From Bacillota bacterium (GTDB lineage: Bacteria > Bacillota_E > Symbiobacteriia > Symbiobacteriales > Symbiobacteriaceae), in the NCBI GenBank assembly GCA_003242675.1, contig QGVE01000005.1, positions 1 through 58,806 of the forward strand: a stretch of DNA of 58,806 nt. Direction: 5' to 3'. A program made the translations under genes and the position numbers. Positions 25,410 to 36,043 of the stretch are shown here, in pieces. The stretch's first letter is position 1; each line of letters begins with the position of its first letter. The notes under the pieces are model-generated. The model had not been told where the DNA came from. It made no database searches and worked only from the letters and a program-made list of their open reading frames with translations.

Positions 25410-26273
25410 ATGGCGGCGGCCTGGACGTTTCTGGCCGTGCTGCTCTTCGGCCTCGGCCTGTACGACCTGGCCACGGCGAGGCGGCGCAGGCTCCGGGCCA
25501 TGGTGGAGCGAGCGGGCAGCGTGGCGGCGGGGCCCGCCGCGGGCAGCCGGCTCCAGCAGTGGGTGAAGGCGCGCGTGCTGCCCAGGCTGCCGCTCGTGCC
25601 CGGCATCGGGTCCCTGGACGAACTCCGCCAGCAGCTGCTGTGGGCGGGCCGGCCCGGCGGGATCAGCGCGGAGGAGTTCTACTTCCTGCAGCTGGTGCTG
25701 GCCTCCGCCCTGGGCCTTGCGCTTCTGGGCCTGCGCGGCTGGGCCGGGGCATCCCTGGGGTTTCTGCTCGGCCTCTGGCTGCCGAGGGCATGGCTGCGGC
25801 GCCGGGTCAGCGAGCGGACGCGGCTCATCCGGCAGGAGCTGCCCCGCTTCGTCCACCTGCTGGCGACGTGCCTGGAGGCCGGCCTCAGCCTGACGGAGGC
25901 CGTCCGCCGGGTGGCCGCGGAGAGCCCGGGCCTCCTGGCCGGGGAGATGCTGCGCACGGTGCACGAGATGGCCGCGGGCAAGCCGGCCCAGCGGGCGTGG
26001 CGCGACCTCACGGAGCGGCACGAGTCGCCGGAACTGAAAGAGGTGGTCTCTGCCTTGCAGCAGAGCCACCAGTGGGGCGTCTCCATCGCGGAGCAGCTCC
26101 GGTTCACCCTGCGGGCCATCCGGCAGCGCAAGCAGCAGCAGGCGCAGCAGAAGGCCCACGAGGCCTCGGTGCGCATGCGGGTGCCCATGGTCGTCCTGAT
26201 CCTGATGCCGACCATCGTCATCATCCTGGGGCCGGCCGTCCTGCGGCTGCTCCGGCACTTTGCGGGGGGATGA
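25410..26273 (+). CDS. tadC: Tad platform protein TadC (locus 1)
   Basis: The second platform protein, 287 residues, also with a T2SSF domain: 'RQELPRFVHLLATCLEAGLS' begins it at about residue 142 and 'SHQWGVSIAEQLRFTLRAIR' follows. Hydrophobic helices lie at the N-terminus, around 92-128, and at the C-terminal end ('VPMVVLILMPTIVIILGPAV'). It is 12 bases after tadB with a clear GAGGGG Shine-Dalgarno. Confidence 0.88.
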   Translation: MAAAWTFLAVLLFGLGLYDLATARRRRLRAMVERAGSVAAGPAAGSRLQQWVKARVLPRLPLVPGIGSLDELRQQLLWAGRPGGISAEEFYFLQLVLASALGLALLGLRGWAGASLGFLLGLWLPRAWLRRRVSERTRLIRQELPRFVHLLATCLEAGLSLTEAVRRVAAESPGLLAGEMLRTVHEMAAGKPAQRAWRDLTERHESPELKEVVSALQQSHQWGVSIAEQLRFTLRAIRQRKQQQAQQKAHEASVRMRVPMVVLILMPTIVIILGPAVLRLLRHFAGG

Positions 26274-26276
26274 GGG

Positions 26277-26732
26277 TTGAGGCTGCACCGTCTCCTTCGC
26301 AGCCAGCGCGGCAGTCAGATGGTCGAGTTCGCGCTCCTCGCGCCGATCCTGCTGTACCTCGTCCTCAGCATCCCGGTCTTCGGGATGTTTGCCCACAGCT
26401 GGATGGTGGTTTCCGGCGCCGCCCGGGCGGGGGCGCGCACAGCCAGCCTGCTCCGGGTGGAAGGAAGCCGCGAGGCGGCCGCCCGGCAGGCGGCCGACCA
26501 GAACATGTACCTGCGCCGGAGCGACGGCGACCTCGTCCTGTTCGACCCGTCGCGCGACGTCGCGGTGCGGGTGCGGGACGGGACCGTCACCGTCTGGGTG
26601 ACGTACCACCAGCCGTCGTACCTGCCCCTGCTCAGCGCCCTGCTCGGGGGCTCGGGCGGGGCCGGCGGCGACACCGTGCCGATCACGGCGGCCGCGACCT
26701 TCCTGATCGAGCAGGGGGGCAGCCTGCGATGA
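26277..26732 (+). CDS. tadE: TadE-like pseudopilin (locus 1)
   Basis: The 151-residue protein has the prepilin pattern 'QRG|SQMVEFALLAPILLY', with the cleavage glycine and glutamate at +5 of the mature form; that fits TadE pseudopilins processed by the Tad prepilin peptidase. The rest is an extracytoplasmic domain. The start is TTG 26277, 3 bases after the tadC stop. Its 3' end overlaps the next gene (ATGA). Confidence 0.82.
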   Translation: MRLHRLLRSQRGSQMVEFALLAPILLYLVLSIPVFGMFAHSWMVVSGAARAGARTASLLRVEGSREAAARQAADQNMYLRRSDGDLVLFDPSRDVAVRVRDGTVTVWVTYHQPSYLPLLSALLGGSGGAGGDTVPITAAATFLIEQGGSLR

Positions 26733-27487
26733 ACCGGCGCCGCGACGGGGAACGGGGCTCGACTTCGGCGCTCTTCGCCTTCATCTGGGCCGTCGCGCTG
26801 CTCGCCATCGGCTTCGCGCTGGACGTCGGCCGCGTCTTCGTCCTCCGCGAGCAGCTGCGGACCGCCGAGGAGGCCGCGGCCCTGGCGGGCGTGCAGCAGG
26901 CCCGGTACGTGGTGGAGGCGCAGTTCCGCCGGGAGGAGAACCGCCCGTATCCCGTCTGCGAGCCCGCCGCGCCGGCCGCACCCGGGGAGGAGCCGACCGA
27001 GGAGTGCCGCATGGTCGACAACTGGGTGGAGGTCAGCCCGGCCGTGATCCGGGGGCCCGAGTCCGAGGTGTGGCCGGACGCCCACCGCCTCTGGGCCGAG
27101 CAGTGCATCGGGCCCAACGTGCGCTGCGACAGGCAATACCACGCAGCCGAGTGCTGGATCGAACCCCGGTCCGGGTGGGCCGCGGTCCATGCGGCGGCCG
27201 CCCAGGCGTTCCAGGCGAATGAGCGGTGGGGCGGCCTGGCCCGCACGGCCGGCCCTGTGGTGGTGGAGGTGGACACCGACAGCCAGGTCAAGCCCAGGCA
27301 GTTGAGGGTCTCCGTCACCGCCGTCCTCGAAATGGACACCCTGCTGCTTCCGCTGGTGGGGGTCGACGCGCTCTCGGTCGCCACCCCGGGGGCCGCGACC
27401 GCCGCGGAGCTGGTCCGGCGGGAGTGGTCGGGGGAGTACACGTGGATCGGCGGCGTGCGGGTGGCCTCTCCGTGCCTGGTTCGATAA
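26729..27487 (+). CDS. TadG-like pilus assembly protein (locus 1)
   Basis: The 252-residue protein begins with 'RDGERGSTSALFAFIWAVAL', the TadG/Flp N-terminal region, but lacks glutamate +5. 'FALDVGRVFVLREQLRTAEE' is the typical TadG continuation. Four cysteines in the middle ('YPVCEPAAPA', 'EECRMVDNW', 'EQCIGPNVRCD', 'AECWIE' make five) may form disulfides outside the cell. TadG-type proteins are minor pilus or anchoring components. Its start overlaps tadE by ATGA. Confidence 0.75.
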   Translation: MNRRRDGERGSTSALFAFIWAVALLAIGFALDVGRVFVLREQLRTAEEAAALAGVQQARYVVEAQFRREENRPYPVCEPAAPAAPGEEPTEECRMVDNWVEVSPAVIRGPESEVWPDAHRLWAEQCIGPNVRCDRQYHAAECWIEPRSGWAAVHAAAAQAFQANERWGGLARTAGPVVVEVDTDSQVKPRQLRVSVTAVLEMDTLLLPLVGVDALSVATPGAATAAELVRREWSGEYTWIGGVRVASPCLVR

Positions 27488-27527
27488 ATCCCATGGAAAA
27501 ACACTTAAATGAAAGGATGGGTTTGCG

Positions 27528-27719
27528 ATGAGCAGGATCACCAAGGGATTCCGTCGTCTGGTGGCGCGCCAGGAAGGGCAGGGCATGACCGAGTACGGGC
27601 TGATCATCGCCCTGATCGCGGTCGTGCTGATCACGACCCTGACCGGCCTCAACAAGGCCCTGGACAAGACCTTCAACAAGGTGACCACGCAGCTCAACAG
27701 CGCGGTCAACAAGAAGTGA
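27528..27719 (+). CDS. flp: Flp-family type IVb pilin
   Basis: This 63-residue pilin is the main subunit of Flp pili. The basic leader ends in 'RQEG', and cleavage after G17 leaves Q18 as the first mature residue, with E22-Y23 at +5/+6 ('GQGMTEYGLIIALIAVV'), the hallmark of Flp pilins. A single hydrophobic helix and a short polar tail follow. It is the last gene of the operon; only 40 bases separate it from the TadG-like gene. In other bacteria flp is the first gene, so the order is reversed here. No prepilin peptidase (TadV) is encoded in the window. Confidence 0.92.
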   Translation: MSRITKGFRRLVARQEGQGMTEYGLIIALIAVVLITTLTGLNKALDKTFNKVTTQLNSAVNKK

Positions 27720-27723
27720 GGCG

Positions 27724-27758
27724 GAGCCAAGCCCCCTCCGGACCAGGGGGCTTGGCTC
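27724..27758. terminator. Shared terminator between the two convergent Tad loci
   Basis: GAGCCAAGCCCCCT (27724-27737) pairs perfectly with AGGGGGCTTGGCTC (27745-27758), a 14-bp stem. It closes locus 1 after flp and lies at the 3' end of the minus-strand locus 2, whose last stop codon overlaps it. T-tracts are poor on both sides. Confidence 0.8.
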
Positions 27759-28578
27759 ACAGACTGAGCTGGGTCAGGAAGGCGTAGATCGCCGGACCGG
27801 CCGCCATCGCCAGGACCGCGGGCAGGACGAACAGCACCAGCGGCAGGAGCAGCTTGACGCTGGCCTGGGCGCCCGCCTCCTGCGCCAGCCGCCTCCGCCT
27901 GTCCCAGGCCTCCGCGGCCTGGGCCCGCAGCGCAGCCGCCAACCCCTCGGTTCCCTTCTCCAGGGTCTGCACCAGGGCGCCGACGGCGCGGGTGAGGTCG
28001 CGGACATCCAGCCGCTGCGCCATCTCGAGGAGCGCGAAGGTGGGCGGCCGCCCCATGCGGACGTCGGCCAGCGCGGCCCGCACCGCCTGGCCCAGCGGCG
28101 AGCGGCTGTTCTGGGCGTAGTGGTCCAGCGCCGGAAGCAGCTGCATCCCGGATTCGGCCAGCACCGCCAGGGTGAAGAGGAAGTACGGGAGATCCCGCTG
28201 CACCGCCCGGCGCCGGGCCGCAGCCGCCCGGGCGACCTGTTGGTCCGGAGCCTGGAAGGCCCAGGCCGCCCCGATGAGGCCCAGCGGCAGGAGGCGCGGC
28301 TGCCCCAGCAGGGCGAGGAGCAGGGCGCAGGCGAGGGCGAGCCCTGCGAGCGCCAGCTTCCGCTCCGCCAGCTCCTCCAGGGTCAGATCGAGGCCGGAGA
28401 CCCCCAGCTCCCGCGCGGTGCGGCCCGACGCCATGAGGGCCGCCAGCCGGGCGGCCAGCCGGCCGGAGACGCCCCCGAGGGGGCGGCGCGCCCACGGGGG
28501 GCCGAAGGGGGCTTCATCCCGGGGCAGGAGGAGCAGAAAAACCGACCCGGAGACAAGCAGCGCGATCAGCAGCGCCAC
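27757..28578 (-). CDS. tadC: Tad platform protein TadC (locus 2)
   Basis: The 273-residue membrane protein has helices at the N-terminus (about 2-18), near 75-105 and at the C-terminus ('LLLPLVLFVLPAVLAMAAGP'). A T2SSF part between them opens with 'QRDLPYFLFTLAVLAESGMQ'. It is the second TadC of the window and only distantly resembles the first. GTG start with GGGAAGGTG upstream on the minus strand. The last gene of the minus-strand operon. Confidence 0.83.
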   Translation of the reverse strand: MALLIALLVSGSVFLLLLPRDEAPFGPPWARRPLGGVSGRLAARLAALMASGRTARELGVSGLDLTLEELAERKLALAGLALACALLLALLGQPRLLPLGLIGAAWAFQAPDQQVARAAAARRRAVQRDLPYFLFTLAVLAESGMQLLPALDHYAQNSRSPLGQAVRAALADVRMGRPPTFALLEMAQRLDVRDLTRAVGALVQTLEKGTEGLAAALRAQAAEAWDRRRRLAQEAGAQASVKLLLPLVLFVLPAVLAMAAGPAIYAFLTQLSL

Positions 28579-28597
28579 GGCACCTTCCCTCCGTCGC

Positions 28598-29409
28598 TCA
28601 GATCTCGATGCTGGCGATGCGCTGGGCCATCCAGTACCCCGCCGTCACGATCAGCAGGATCAGGCCGAGCGCGACCTGCCCCCACAGGGAGGCATGAAAC
28701 ACCGCCAGGTAGGCGGGGTTGGTGACCCGCACGACGAGGTAGATGCCCAGGGGGATGGCGGCGAGGATCGCCGCCTCGGTGCGCTTCTGAGCCGTCAGCA
28801 CCTGGATCTCCCGCTCGACCGCCAGCCGGTCGGCGACCATCTGCGCCACGTTGCTCATCACCTCGACGATGTTGCCTCCCCGGCGACGGGTGGTCACCAG
28901 GGCGTCGACCAGGGCGGTCAGCTCCTCCAGGGGCACCCGCTCCCGCAGGGCGAGCAGCGCCTCGTCCACCGGCGTGCCGAGCTCCACGTCCCGGGCGACC
29001 GCCTCGATCTCCCGGACCAGCCCGCCGCCGCCGGGGTGCAGCTGCGCCAACTCCACCGCGCAGCGCTGCAAGGCACGGGGGAGCGACTGGCCTGCCTTCA
29101 GCGACGTGGCCAGCGACAGGAGAGCCTCCTGCAGCTGGTCCCGGCGCACTTGGGCTTCCCGGCGGGCGAGGGCATCGCGCACGACGCTCCGCAGCAGGAA
29201 ACCGGCCGGGAGGGAGAAGAGCGCCGTCATCCAGGCCCCGGTGAGCAGGAGGACCAGCGCGCACACGGCGGCGGGCAGGAGCCGGAGCAGCCGGCCGCCC
29301 GTGGCCGGGCTGAGCCCGTGGAACCGGGCGAGCCCTGCCGCCCGCGGGCCCCCGGGCGCCAGAGCCAGGAAGACCGCCGCAGCCGCAAACAGCGCGATGA
29401 GGAACCGCA

Positions 29410-29410
<1 letters not shown>
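28598..29410 (-). CDS. tadB: Tad platform protein TadB (locus 2)
   Basis: The 270 residues hold an N-terminal helix, a helical pair around 35-75, a T2SSF cytoplasmic domain ('LLSLATSLKAGQSLPRALQR', 'VTTRRRGGNIVEVMSNVAQM') and two C-terminal helices. It overlaps tadA of the same locus (TGATG) and precedes tadC by 19 bases. Partner of the TadA and TadC of locus 2. Confidence 0.85.
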
Positions 29411-30728
<1,318 letters not shown>

Positions 30729-30732
<4 letters not shown>

Positions 30733-31847
30733 GCGCCGATCACCTCCTGCACGAGCGCATCCACCAGCTTGTCCACCGCCCGGGCGGCCCCGCCGCCCGG
30801 CCGGAAGCCGGCAAACCTCCCCGACGGGTCCTGGGGCGGCCGGGTGTCGTCCGGCACGTGCACGGCGGGCCGGTACGGCAGATAGGCCAGCACCTCCTCG
30901 ACCGCCGGCGGCGCCGGCTCCCGCCAGCGGTTCAGCACCAGCCGGACCCGCTCGGCCGGGACCTGCAGGCTGGTCAGCAGCGGTTCGACCTGGGCGAGCC
31001 GGTACGCGGAAACGGCGTCGGGGATGGAGATGAGGCACACGGCGTCCGCCGCGGCCAGGGCGGCTGCCGCCGCCAGGGTCATCTCCGCCGGCGTATCCAC
31101 CAGGGCCCAGCTGCATCCGCAGGCCCCCAGCAGCCGCAGCACCGCTTCCATCAGGTCCGGGTGCAGCTCGTCCATGGCGGCCGGGCCGGCGGTGGGCAAG
31201 AGGAAGAGCCCGGGCTCGACGGCGCGGAGCGCCGCGGCGACGCGCTCCGGTCCGGCGGGATCGCCCAGCAGCGCCTCGGGCAGGACGCCGAGGAGCTCCT
31301 GCCACCCACCCCCCGGCCGGATGCCCAGGAGGGGCGCCGCGCCGCCCCCGCCGCTCACCTCCACCACGGCCACCGTCTGCCCCCGGTCCCGCAAGCGGCG
31401 GGCAGCCTGCAGGAGCAGGGTGGTCGTGCCCGCTCCCCCGCGGGGCGAGTGAAAGGCGACGACGTGCCCGGCCGCGGTCCGGGCCTCCGACCCGAGCAGC
31501 CGGCGCAGCAGGGCGGCAGCCCGGGCCGGATCGGCCTCGGGGCAGAAAGCCAGCCCGAAGTCCGCCGCCCAGCGGCGGAGCCCCGCCGGGGCGGGGGCGC
31601 TGGCGGTGCAGAGGACGGCGTACCCGGCTGCCGCCAGCTCCCGCCCGCACGACAGCCCCTCCAGCCCGAGGCCGGTATCGAGGATGACGGCGTGGACGGG
31701 CGACGCGGCCAGGCGGTCGAGGAGCGCGTCCACGTCGGGGGCGCAGAACGCCACCGAAAGCTGCAGGGCGGGGTGGTCCGAGAACCACTCTTCCATTCGC
31801 CGGGCCGCAGCCGGGGGCAGGCCGCAGAGGGCCACCCGGGCGGTCAC
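30729..31847 (-). CDS. TadZ/CpaE-like protein with a degenerate P-loop (locus 2)
   Basis: The 372-residue protein has a receiver-like N-terminal domain (about 1-120; 'VHAVILDTGLGLEGLSCGRE' sits where the phospho-acceptor strand would be) and a MinD-like domain. The P-loop 'SPRGGAGTTTLLLQ' has Thr (T141) where Lys is needed, and Arg instead of the signature Lys at its start. 'CSWALVDTPAEMTLAAAAAL' takes the switch II place. It overlaps both neighbours by 4 bases. Like the CpaE-like protein of locus 1 it probably cannot hydrolyse ATP, but unlike locus 1, locus 2 has no intact TadZ. Confidence 0.78.
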
Positions 31848-32446
31848 CGCAGTAGCCCCTCCGGGCGGCGCACGACCTTTACGGTCGCGCCGTCTGTGGC
31901 GGCGAGCAGCAGGGGCACCTGCTCATCGGGGACGAGCACGCTCACCCAGTCCGATTCCGCCTGGACGACCGGAGCCGCGGACAGGATGCGCACGGCCTCC
32001 CCGCCTTCCGGGACGACGTAGAGGTCCACCTCCTCGCCGGGCTGGAGCTCCGGCAGGCCGGCCCACTCCGCCCGCAGTCCCACGACCCGCAGCGCCTCCG
32101 GCGGAGCGGCGAAGCCCGACGGCGGATTCGGGGTCACGTTTTCGGCGGGAACCAGCGGCTCACCGGGGCGGATGGCCCGCAGGGCGTACCACCCCTCCGG
32201 CGACTCGGCCAGGGTCCGCGGCAGCGCCTGCGGGGCCAGCAGGCGCCGGGTGGGGCCGTCCACCTCGACCTGCTGCAGGAATTCCTCCCGGAGCTGCATT
32301 CCGGGGAAGATCTCCCGGCGGGCGACCCAGATGATCTCGGTGTCGGACCCGGCGGCTACCCCGACCCCGCCGAGGTAGAGGACGGTGAGCAGGCCCGCCG
32401 CGGCTGCACAGGCCGCTGCCAGGAGATAGCGCAGCCGGGAATTCAT
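31844..32446 (-). CDS. CpaB-like SAF-domain protein (locus 2)
   Basis: The 200-residue protein has an N-terminal membrane helix (about 5-27) and an SAF-like part: 'VARREIFPGMQLREEFLQQV', 'ALRAIRPGEPLVPAENVTPN'. 'LQPGEEVDLYVVPEGGEAV' follows as in RcpC. It is shorter than CpaB of locus 1. ATG 32446 is chosen because AGGAGG with 8 bases spacing precedes it; GTG 32455 lies inside that site. It is the first gene of the minus-strand operon and diverges from the TadE-like genes 41 bases away. Confidence 0.72.
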   Translation of the reverse strand: MNSRLRYLLAAACAAAAGLLTVLYLGGVGVAAGSDTEIIWVARREIFPGMQLREEFLQQVEVDGPTRRLLAPQALPRTLAESPEGWYALRAIRPGEPLVPAENVTPNPPSGFAAPPEALRVVGLRAEWAGLPELQPGEEVDLYVVPEGGEAVRILSAAPVVQAESDWVSVLVPDEQVPLLLAATDGATVKVVRRPEGLLR

Positions 32447-32487
32447 GCCAGTCACCTCCTGCCTCTAATCACGGAGCAGGAGGCTCA

Positions 32488-33342
32488 ATGGTTCAACGGA
32501 TCATACCGATTTGGTTACACACTGAAGGGTTTGGGGGTGGGAGCTATGGGGCCAGGCGCAAAGGCCAGCGCGGGAGCGCTGCGGTGGAACTGGCCCTCGT
32601 CCTGCCGATGCTGTGCCTGCTGGTGATCGGCGGATGGGTGGCGGGCTACGCGGCCTTCGCCAAGGCGGCCCTGGCAATGGCGGCCGGCCGCGCCGCACGG
32701 GATTTCGCCGCAGCGGTGGCCCTGCACGAGCGGCTGGAGGAGCCGGATCGGGCCTACCGGTACGACGGCGGCTTTGCGGAGAGCTTCGGCCTTCCGCGCT
32801 GGGCGGTGCGCGCGGCGATCATGCGGACGCAGGTGGCCCCGGGCCGCGCGGCGTCCGACCAGGCGGTGGTGGTGGCCATGTGCTACCGGCTGCCGCTCCG
32901 CCTGCCGGGCGGGCTGCTCGCCGGCCCGCCGGAAGCCGAGGCGGCGCCCTCCCCGGGGAGGGCTGCCCATGAGCTGCCTGACCTGGTCGGGTTCGGGGAG
33001 CGCGCGGCCGAGGAGTACCGATCCGCCTGGCGGGAGGTCCAGCAGGAGGTCGACGAGTGGGCGGAGCTCTTGCGCCGGGCCGAGGCGGTCGCGGCGCGCG
33101 CCGCCCGGCTGACGGAGCAGGGGCGGCGGGCCGCGTCGGTGTGGCGTCAGGTGATCGAGGGACCGCCGGCCGACTTCACGCCGCTGGACGGGCCGGCTCC
33201 GCAAGGGCCCGATGACCTGGAACAGGCGGTCCGGCGGCTCTGCGAGCCCGCGGAGGGCGGCGGGCGATCCCTGATCGTCACCGCGCGCGCCGCCTACCTG
33301 CTCCAGACCGTGTTCGAACCCGGGGGAGGTGAGGGCCCGTGA
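32488..33342 (+). CDS. Long TadE-like pseudopilin with coiled coil (first of pair)
   Basis: The 284-residue protein carries the TadE pattern 'QRG|SAAVELALVLPMLCLL' near residues 28-45 with glutamate +5. A long extracytoplasmic part follows with a helical, Glu/Ala/Arg-rich stretch of about 60 residues ('AWREVQQEVDEWAELLRRAE' and 'AARAARLTEQGRRAASVWRQ') that should form a coiled coil. It ends with 'SLIVTARAAYLLQ'. Usual TadE proteins have about 150 residues, so this one is nearly double. AGGAGG at 32478-32483 precedes ATG 32488. It heads a three-gene set divergent from the locus 2 motor genes. Confidence 0.7.
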   Translation: MVQRIIPIWLHTEGFGGGSYGARRKGQRGSAAVELALVLPMLCLLVIGGWVAGYAAFAKAALAMAAGRAARDFAAAVALHERLEEPDRAYRYDGGFAESFGLPRWAVRAAIMRTQVAPGRAASDQAVVVAMCYRLPLRLPGGLLAGPPEAEAAPSPGRAAHELPDLVGFGERAAEEYRSAWREVQQEVDEWAELLRRAEAVAARAARLTEQGRRAASVWRQVIEGPPADFTPLDGPAPQGPDDLEQAVRRLCEPAEGGGRSLIVTARAAYLLQTVFEPGGGEGP

Positions 33343-34073
33343 AGCGCCGGCGAACGGAGGACCGGGGATCGAAGAAGCGCCGGCGAGCGGGGGAGCGGGG
33401 GTCGATCGCGGTGGAGACGGCGGTCACGCTTCCCCTGGTCCTGCTCTTGACCGTGGGCGGGATCTCCGTCCTGCTGTGGCTTCACCACAAGACCTGGCTT
33501 CAGGTGCTGGCGAGCGAGACCGCACGGGAGCGGGCGGCAGATGCGGCATGGACGGGGTACTACAAGGACCTCCGCGACAGCCTGACCGCGCCCGACTCGG
33601 GGCTGGTGCTCGCGGAGAGCCGCCTGTTCAGCTTCCACGTGCCGGCGGACCCGCCGCTGGTGGTGGCCGCCGCCTGCGCAGCCCCCGCCGGCCATGTGCC
33701 GGAGCTCATCCCGGCCGGCCCCACCGCCGCGGACCGGCCCCCGCCCCCGGCGGAGGGCGGGCGGCTGCAGCCGGTGCGCGCCCTGCGCGCGCAGCTGAGC
33801 AACTGGATGGAACAGCTGGAGGAGCTCGTGGAGCAGGCCGAGCAGCAGCTGGCGGAGGCGGAGGAGCTCGCCGAACAGGCGCTGTGGTACCGGCGGGTGG
33901 CCGACCATCTGGCCAGCGGCGACCCGTTCCGGACGCGGCAGGCGTCCGATTACCTCGCAGGTCTGGCGGTCGCGGAACTGGCGGCGCTCCCCTGCCGGCA
34001 GGGCGAGCCCGGCGGGATCGTGCTCACGGCGAAGGCGGTGATCCGGGGTGAGCAGACCTTCGGCCAGCGCTAG
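33339..34073 (+). CDS. Long TadE-like pseudopilin with coiled coil (second of pair)
   Basis: The 244-residue protein has a basic leader, 'GERG|SIAVETAVTLPLVLLL' (glutamate +5), an extracytoplasmic region and a strong heptad stretch 'NWMEQLEELVEQAEQQLAEA' continuing to about residue 190. It ends with 'GIVLTAKAVIRG', paralleling the end of the preceding protein, so the two look like diverged tandem duplicates. The GTG start overlaps the upstream stop. Probably a minor pilin or a structural element of locus 2. Confidence 0.7.
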   Translation: MKRRRTEDRGSKKRRRAGERGSIAVETAVTLPLVLLLTVGGISVLLWLHHKTWLQVLASETARERAADAAWTGYYKDLRDSLTAPDSGLVLAESRLFSFHVPADPPLVVAAACAAPAGHVPELIPAGPTAADRPPPPAEGGRLQPVRALRAQLSNWMEQLEELVEQAEQQLAEAEELAEQALWYRRVADHLASGDPFRTRQASDYLAGLAVAELAALPCRQGEPGGIVLTAKAVIRGEQTFGQR

Positions 34074-35076
34074 GGGCCCGGAGGCCGGGTACGTGTCCGT
34101 CTACACGGCCCTGGTCGTCAGCCTGGTCCTGGTGCCTCTGACCCTGATCGTGATCGACCTGACGCACCTGGCCTACTGGCGGGTGAAGCTCCAGAGCACG
34201 GCCGACGCGCTGGCGATCGGCGCGGTGGCGGAGTCCCGGAACTTTCACATCCCGATTCCCACCGAGTTTGTCGGCTACTTCCCCGTGAACGGCTTCCTGC
34301 TGAACGGCCTTCACCTGAGCAACCTGAAGCCCGGCGGCATCCGCACGGCGATCGAGCCGAAGCTGGAGCGGCTGGCCGCGCTCAACCGGGACCGGCTCGG
34401 CGCGCCGGTCGAGGTGCGCGTGGGCGAGGCCCTGGTCCTGCCGATGGGCAACTTCATCTCGCCGTTCATGTACGTGCAGATTCCGGTGGAGGCGGAGGTG
34501 CCGCTCCTCACCCCGCTGCTCGGGCCGCTTCTGGGCAGCGACCACCCGCACGCGGTCCGGCTCCGGGCGGAGAGCTGCGCGGCCGCCTGGTACCGGCCGG
34601 ACGCGTGGGTGCACCGGTGGTGGGATGCCGACCCGGAGACGCTGGTCAAGACGATCGACGCCGTCATCAACGTGACGGACGAGCCGCACAAGTACTACCG
34701 CCGGATCAACTGCGTGGAGGAGGCCGCCGATGCCCTTTCCCTGCTGGAGCTCGTCGCCCGGGAGCACGGCGCCCTGGACCCCGACGCGTGGGAGTTCCTC
34801 TCGCAGTGGATCGGCAAGCGCCAGGCCCATCGGGAGGTGGAGCGCGCCCGGAAGGGGCTGGAGCGGCTGCCCGAGCGGTGCGGTCCGGGCGACCCGTGCG
34901 TGGAGGGCTCCCGGTCCTCCATCGAGCGGTGGACCCGGGACACCGTGGAGCGGCGCCGAGCGGAGGAGGAAGAGGCGAGGGCGCGCGCCGAGGCCGCCCG
35001 GAGGGCGGCCGAACAGGACGCACAAAAAAAGGGCGCGCCGGCCGATGGGCAGCCGGACGCACCGGGCGGAGGCTGA
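34048..35076 (+). CDS. TadG-like membrane protein (locus 2)
   Basis: The 342-residue protein has one hydrophobic helix ('VYTALVVSLVLVPLTLIVID', about 18-37) following 'PEAGYVSVY', the TadG/prepilin position but without glutamate +5. 'LAYWRVKLQSTADALAIGAV' matches the TadG continuation. The middle is a long extracytoplasmic domain with four Cys. The C-terminal 50 residues are Arg/Glu/Ala-rich ('RRRAEEEEARARAEAARRAA') and probably form a single helix. It overlaps the upstream gene by 26 bases and ends 3 bases before the convergent epimerase-like gene. Confidence 0.65.
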   Translation: MSRPSASARGPEAGYVSVYTALVVSLVLVPLTLIVIDLTHLAYWRVKLQSTADALAIGAVAESRNFHIPIPTEFVGYFPVNGFLLNGLHLSNLKPGGIRTAIEPKLERLAALNRDRLGAPVEVRVGEALVLPMGNFISPFMYVQIPVEAEVPLLTPLLGPLLGSDHPHAVRLRAESCAAAWYRPDAWVHRWWDADPETLVKTIDAVINVTDEPHKYYRRINCVEEAADALSLLELVAREHGALDPDAWEFLSQWIGKRQAHREVERARKGLERLPERCGPGDPCVEGSRSSIERWTRDTVERRRAEEEEARARAEAARRAAEQDAQKKGAPADGQPDAPGGG

Positions 35077-35079
35077 GCC

Positions 35080-35979
35080 TCAGCGCAGGTAAGCGAGCCC
35101 CTGCTCCAGGGGCGTCAGCGTAAGCCCCAGGTCCCGCAGCACGGCCGAATTGTCGACGGGTTCCTCCATGAGGACGAAGTCGACGGCGCCGGGCGAGAGC
35201 GGCGGCGCCGGCAGGAACTGGAGGGGCCACGCCGCCGCCTTCATGAGCCAGGCCGGGGCGTGCAGGAGCGGCCGGCGCCGGCCCATCACGCGCAGCATCG
35301 TCCGGATGATCTCGTCCATCGTCAGCGCCTCCGGCCCGCCGATCTCGTAGGTCTGGTTCAGGGCGGCGTCGGTGCGGAGGCTGGCGGCGACGGCCTCCGC
35401 GAGGTCCCGGACGTACAGGGGCTGCACCCGCGTGCGCCCGCTGCCGATGACGGGCACGAAGGGGAGCACCCGGGCGAACGCCGCGAACTTGTTCAGGCTG
35501 CGGTCCTCCGGCCCGTAGACCCAGGAGGGGCGGAAGATGGTGTAGGGGATGCCGCTTTCCCGGACCGCCTTTTCCGCCATGAGCTTGGCGATGAACCAGG
35601 GCTTCGTCTGCCCCTCCCGGGTGCCGGCCCCGGAGATGTAGATGAACCGCCGCACGCCGGCCCTGCGGGCCGCCCCGACCAGGCGCACGGTCCCCTCGCC
35701 GTCCACCCGGACGTAGGTGTAGCCCCGCCGCGGGTTCTCCACCGGGTGGTTGGGGAACTGCACCGCGCAGACCACGACCTCCGCACCCTCCACGGCGGGA
35801 TCCAGCGATGCCGCGTCCGTCACGTCCCCCCGGCGCACCTCCACCCCCTGGGGGACCCGCTGCCGCGCCCGCTCCGGGTCGCGGGACATGACGATCACGC
35901 GGTGTCCGTCCTCCGCCAGGCGCCGCACGAGGTGCGAGCCGATGAAGCCGGTTCCGCCTGCGACCAGCACGACAGCCAT
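35080..35979 (-). CDS. NAD(P)-binding epimerase/NDUFA9-like protein
   Basis: The 299-residue protein is an atypical short-chain dehydrogenase. The Rossmann motif 'VLVAGGTGFIGSHLVRRL' is at the N-terminus, 'VVVCAVQFPNHPVENPRRGY' and 'RRFIYISGAGTREGQTKPWF' follow. The usual YxxxK is not present; 'KPWFIAKLMAEKAV' takes its place, as in the NDUFA9/complex I-like group. That suggests an NAD(P)H-binding or quinone-related role and not a sugar epimerase. ATG 35979 is chosen because GGGAGGG is 7 bases upstream. A hairpin (GACAGCGGC/GCCGCTGTC, 36044-36067) lies in its leader. Confidence 0.82.
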   Translation of the reverse strand: MAVVLVAGGTGFIGSHLVRRLAEDGHRVIVMSRDPERARQRVPQGVEVRRGDVTDAASLDPAVEGAEVVVCAVQFPNHPVENPRRGYTYVRVDGEGTVRLVGAARRAGVRRFIYISGAGTREGQTKPWFIAKLMAEKAVRESGIPYTIFRPSWVYGPEDRSLNKFAAFARVLPFVPVIGSGRTRVQPLYVRDLAEAVAASLRTDAALNQTYEIGGPEALTMDEIIRTMLRVMGRRRPLLHAPAWLMKAAAWPLQFLPAPPLSPGAVDFVLMEEPVDNSAVLRDLGLTLTPLEQGLAYLR

Positions 35980-36043
35980 CGCCAATCCCTCCCGAAATGT
36001 CCCCTGCCATTCGTCCTTATCCTACCGAAAATTCCCCGCCGGC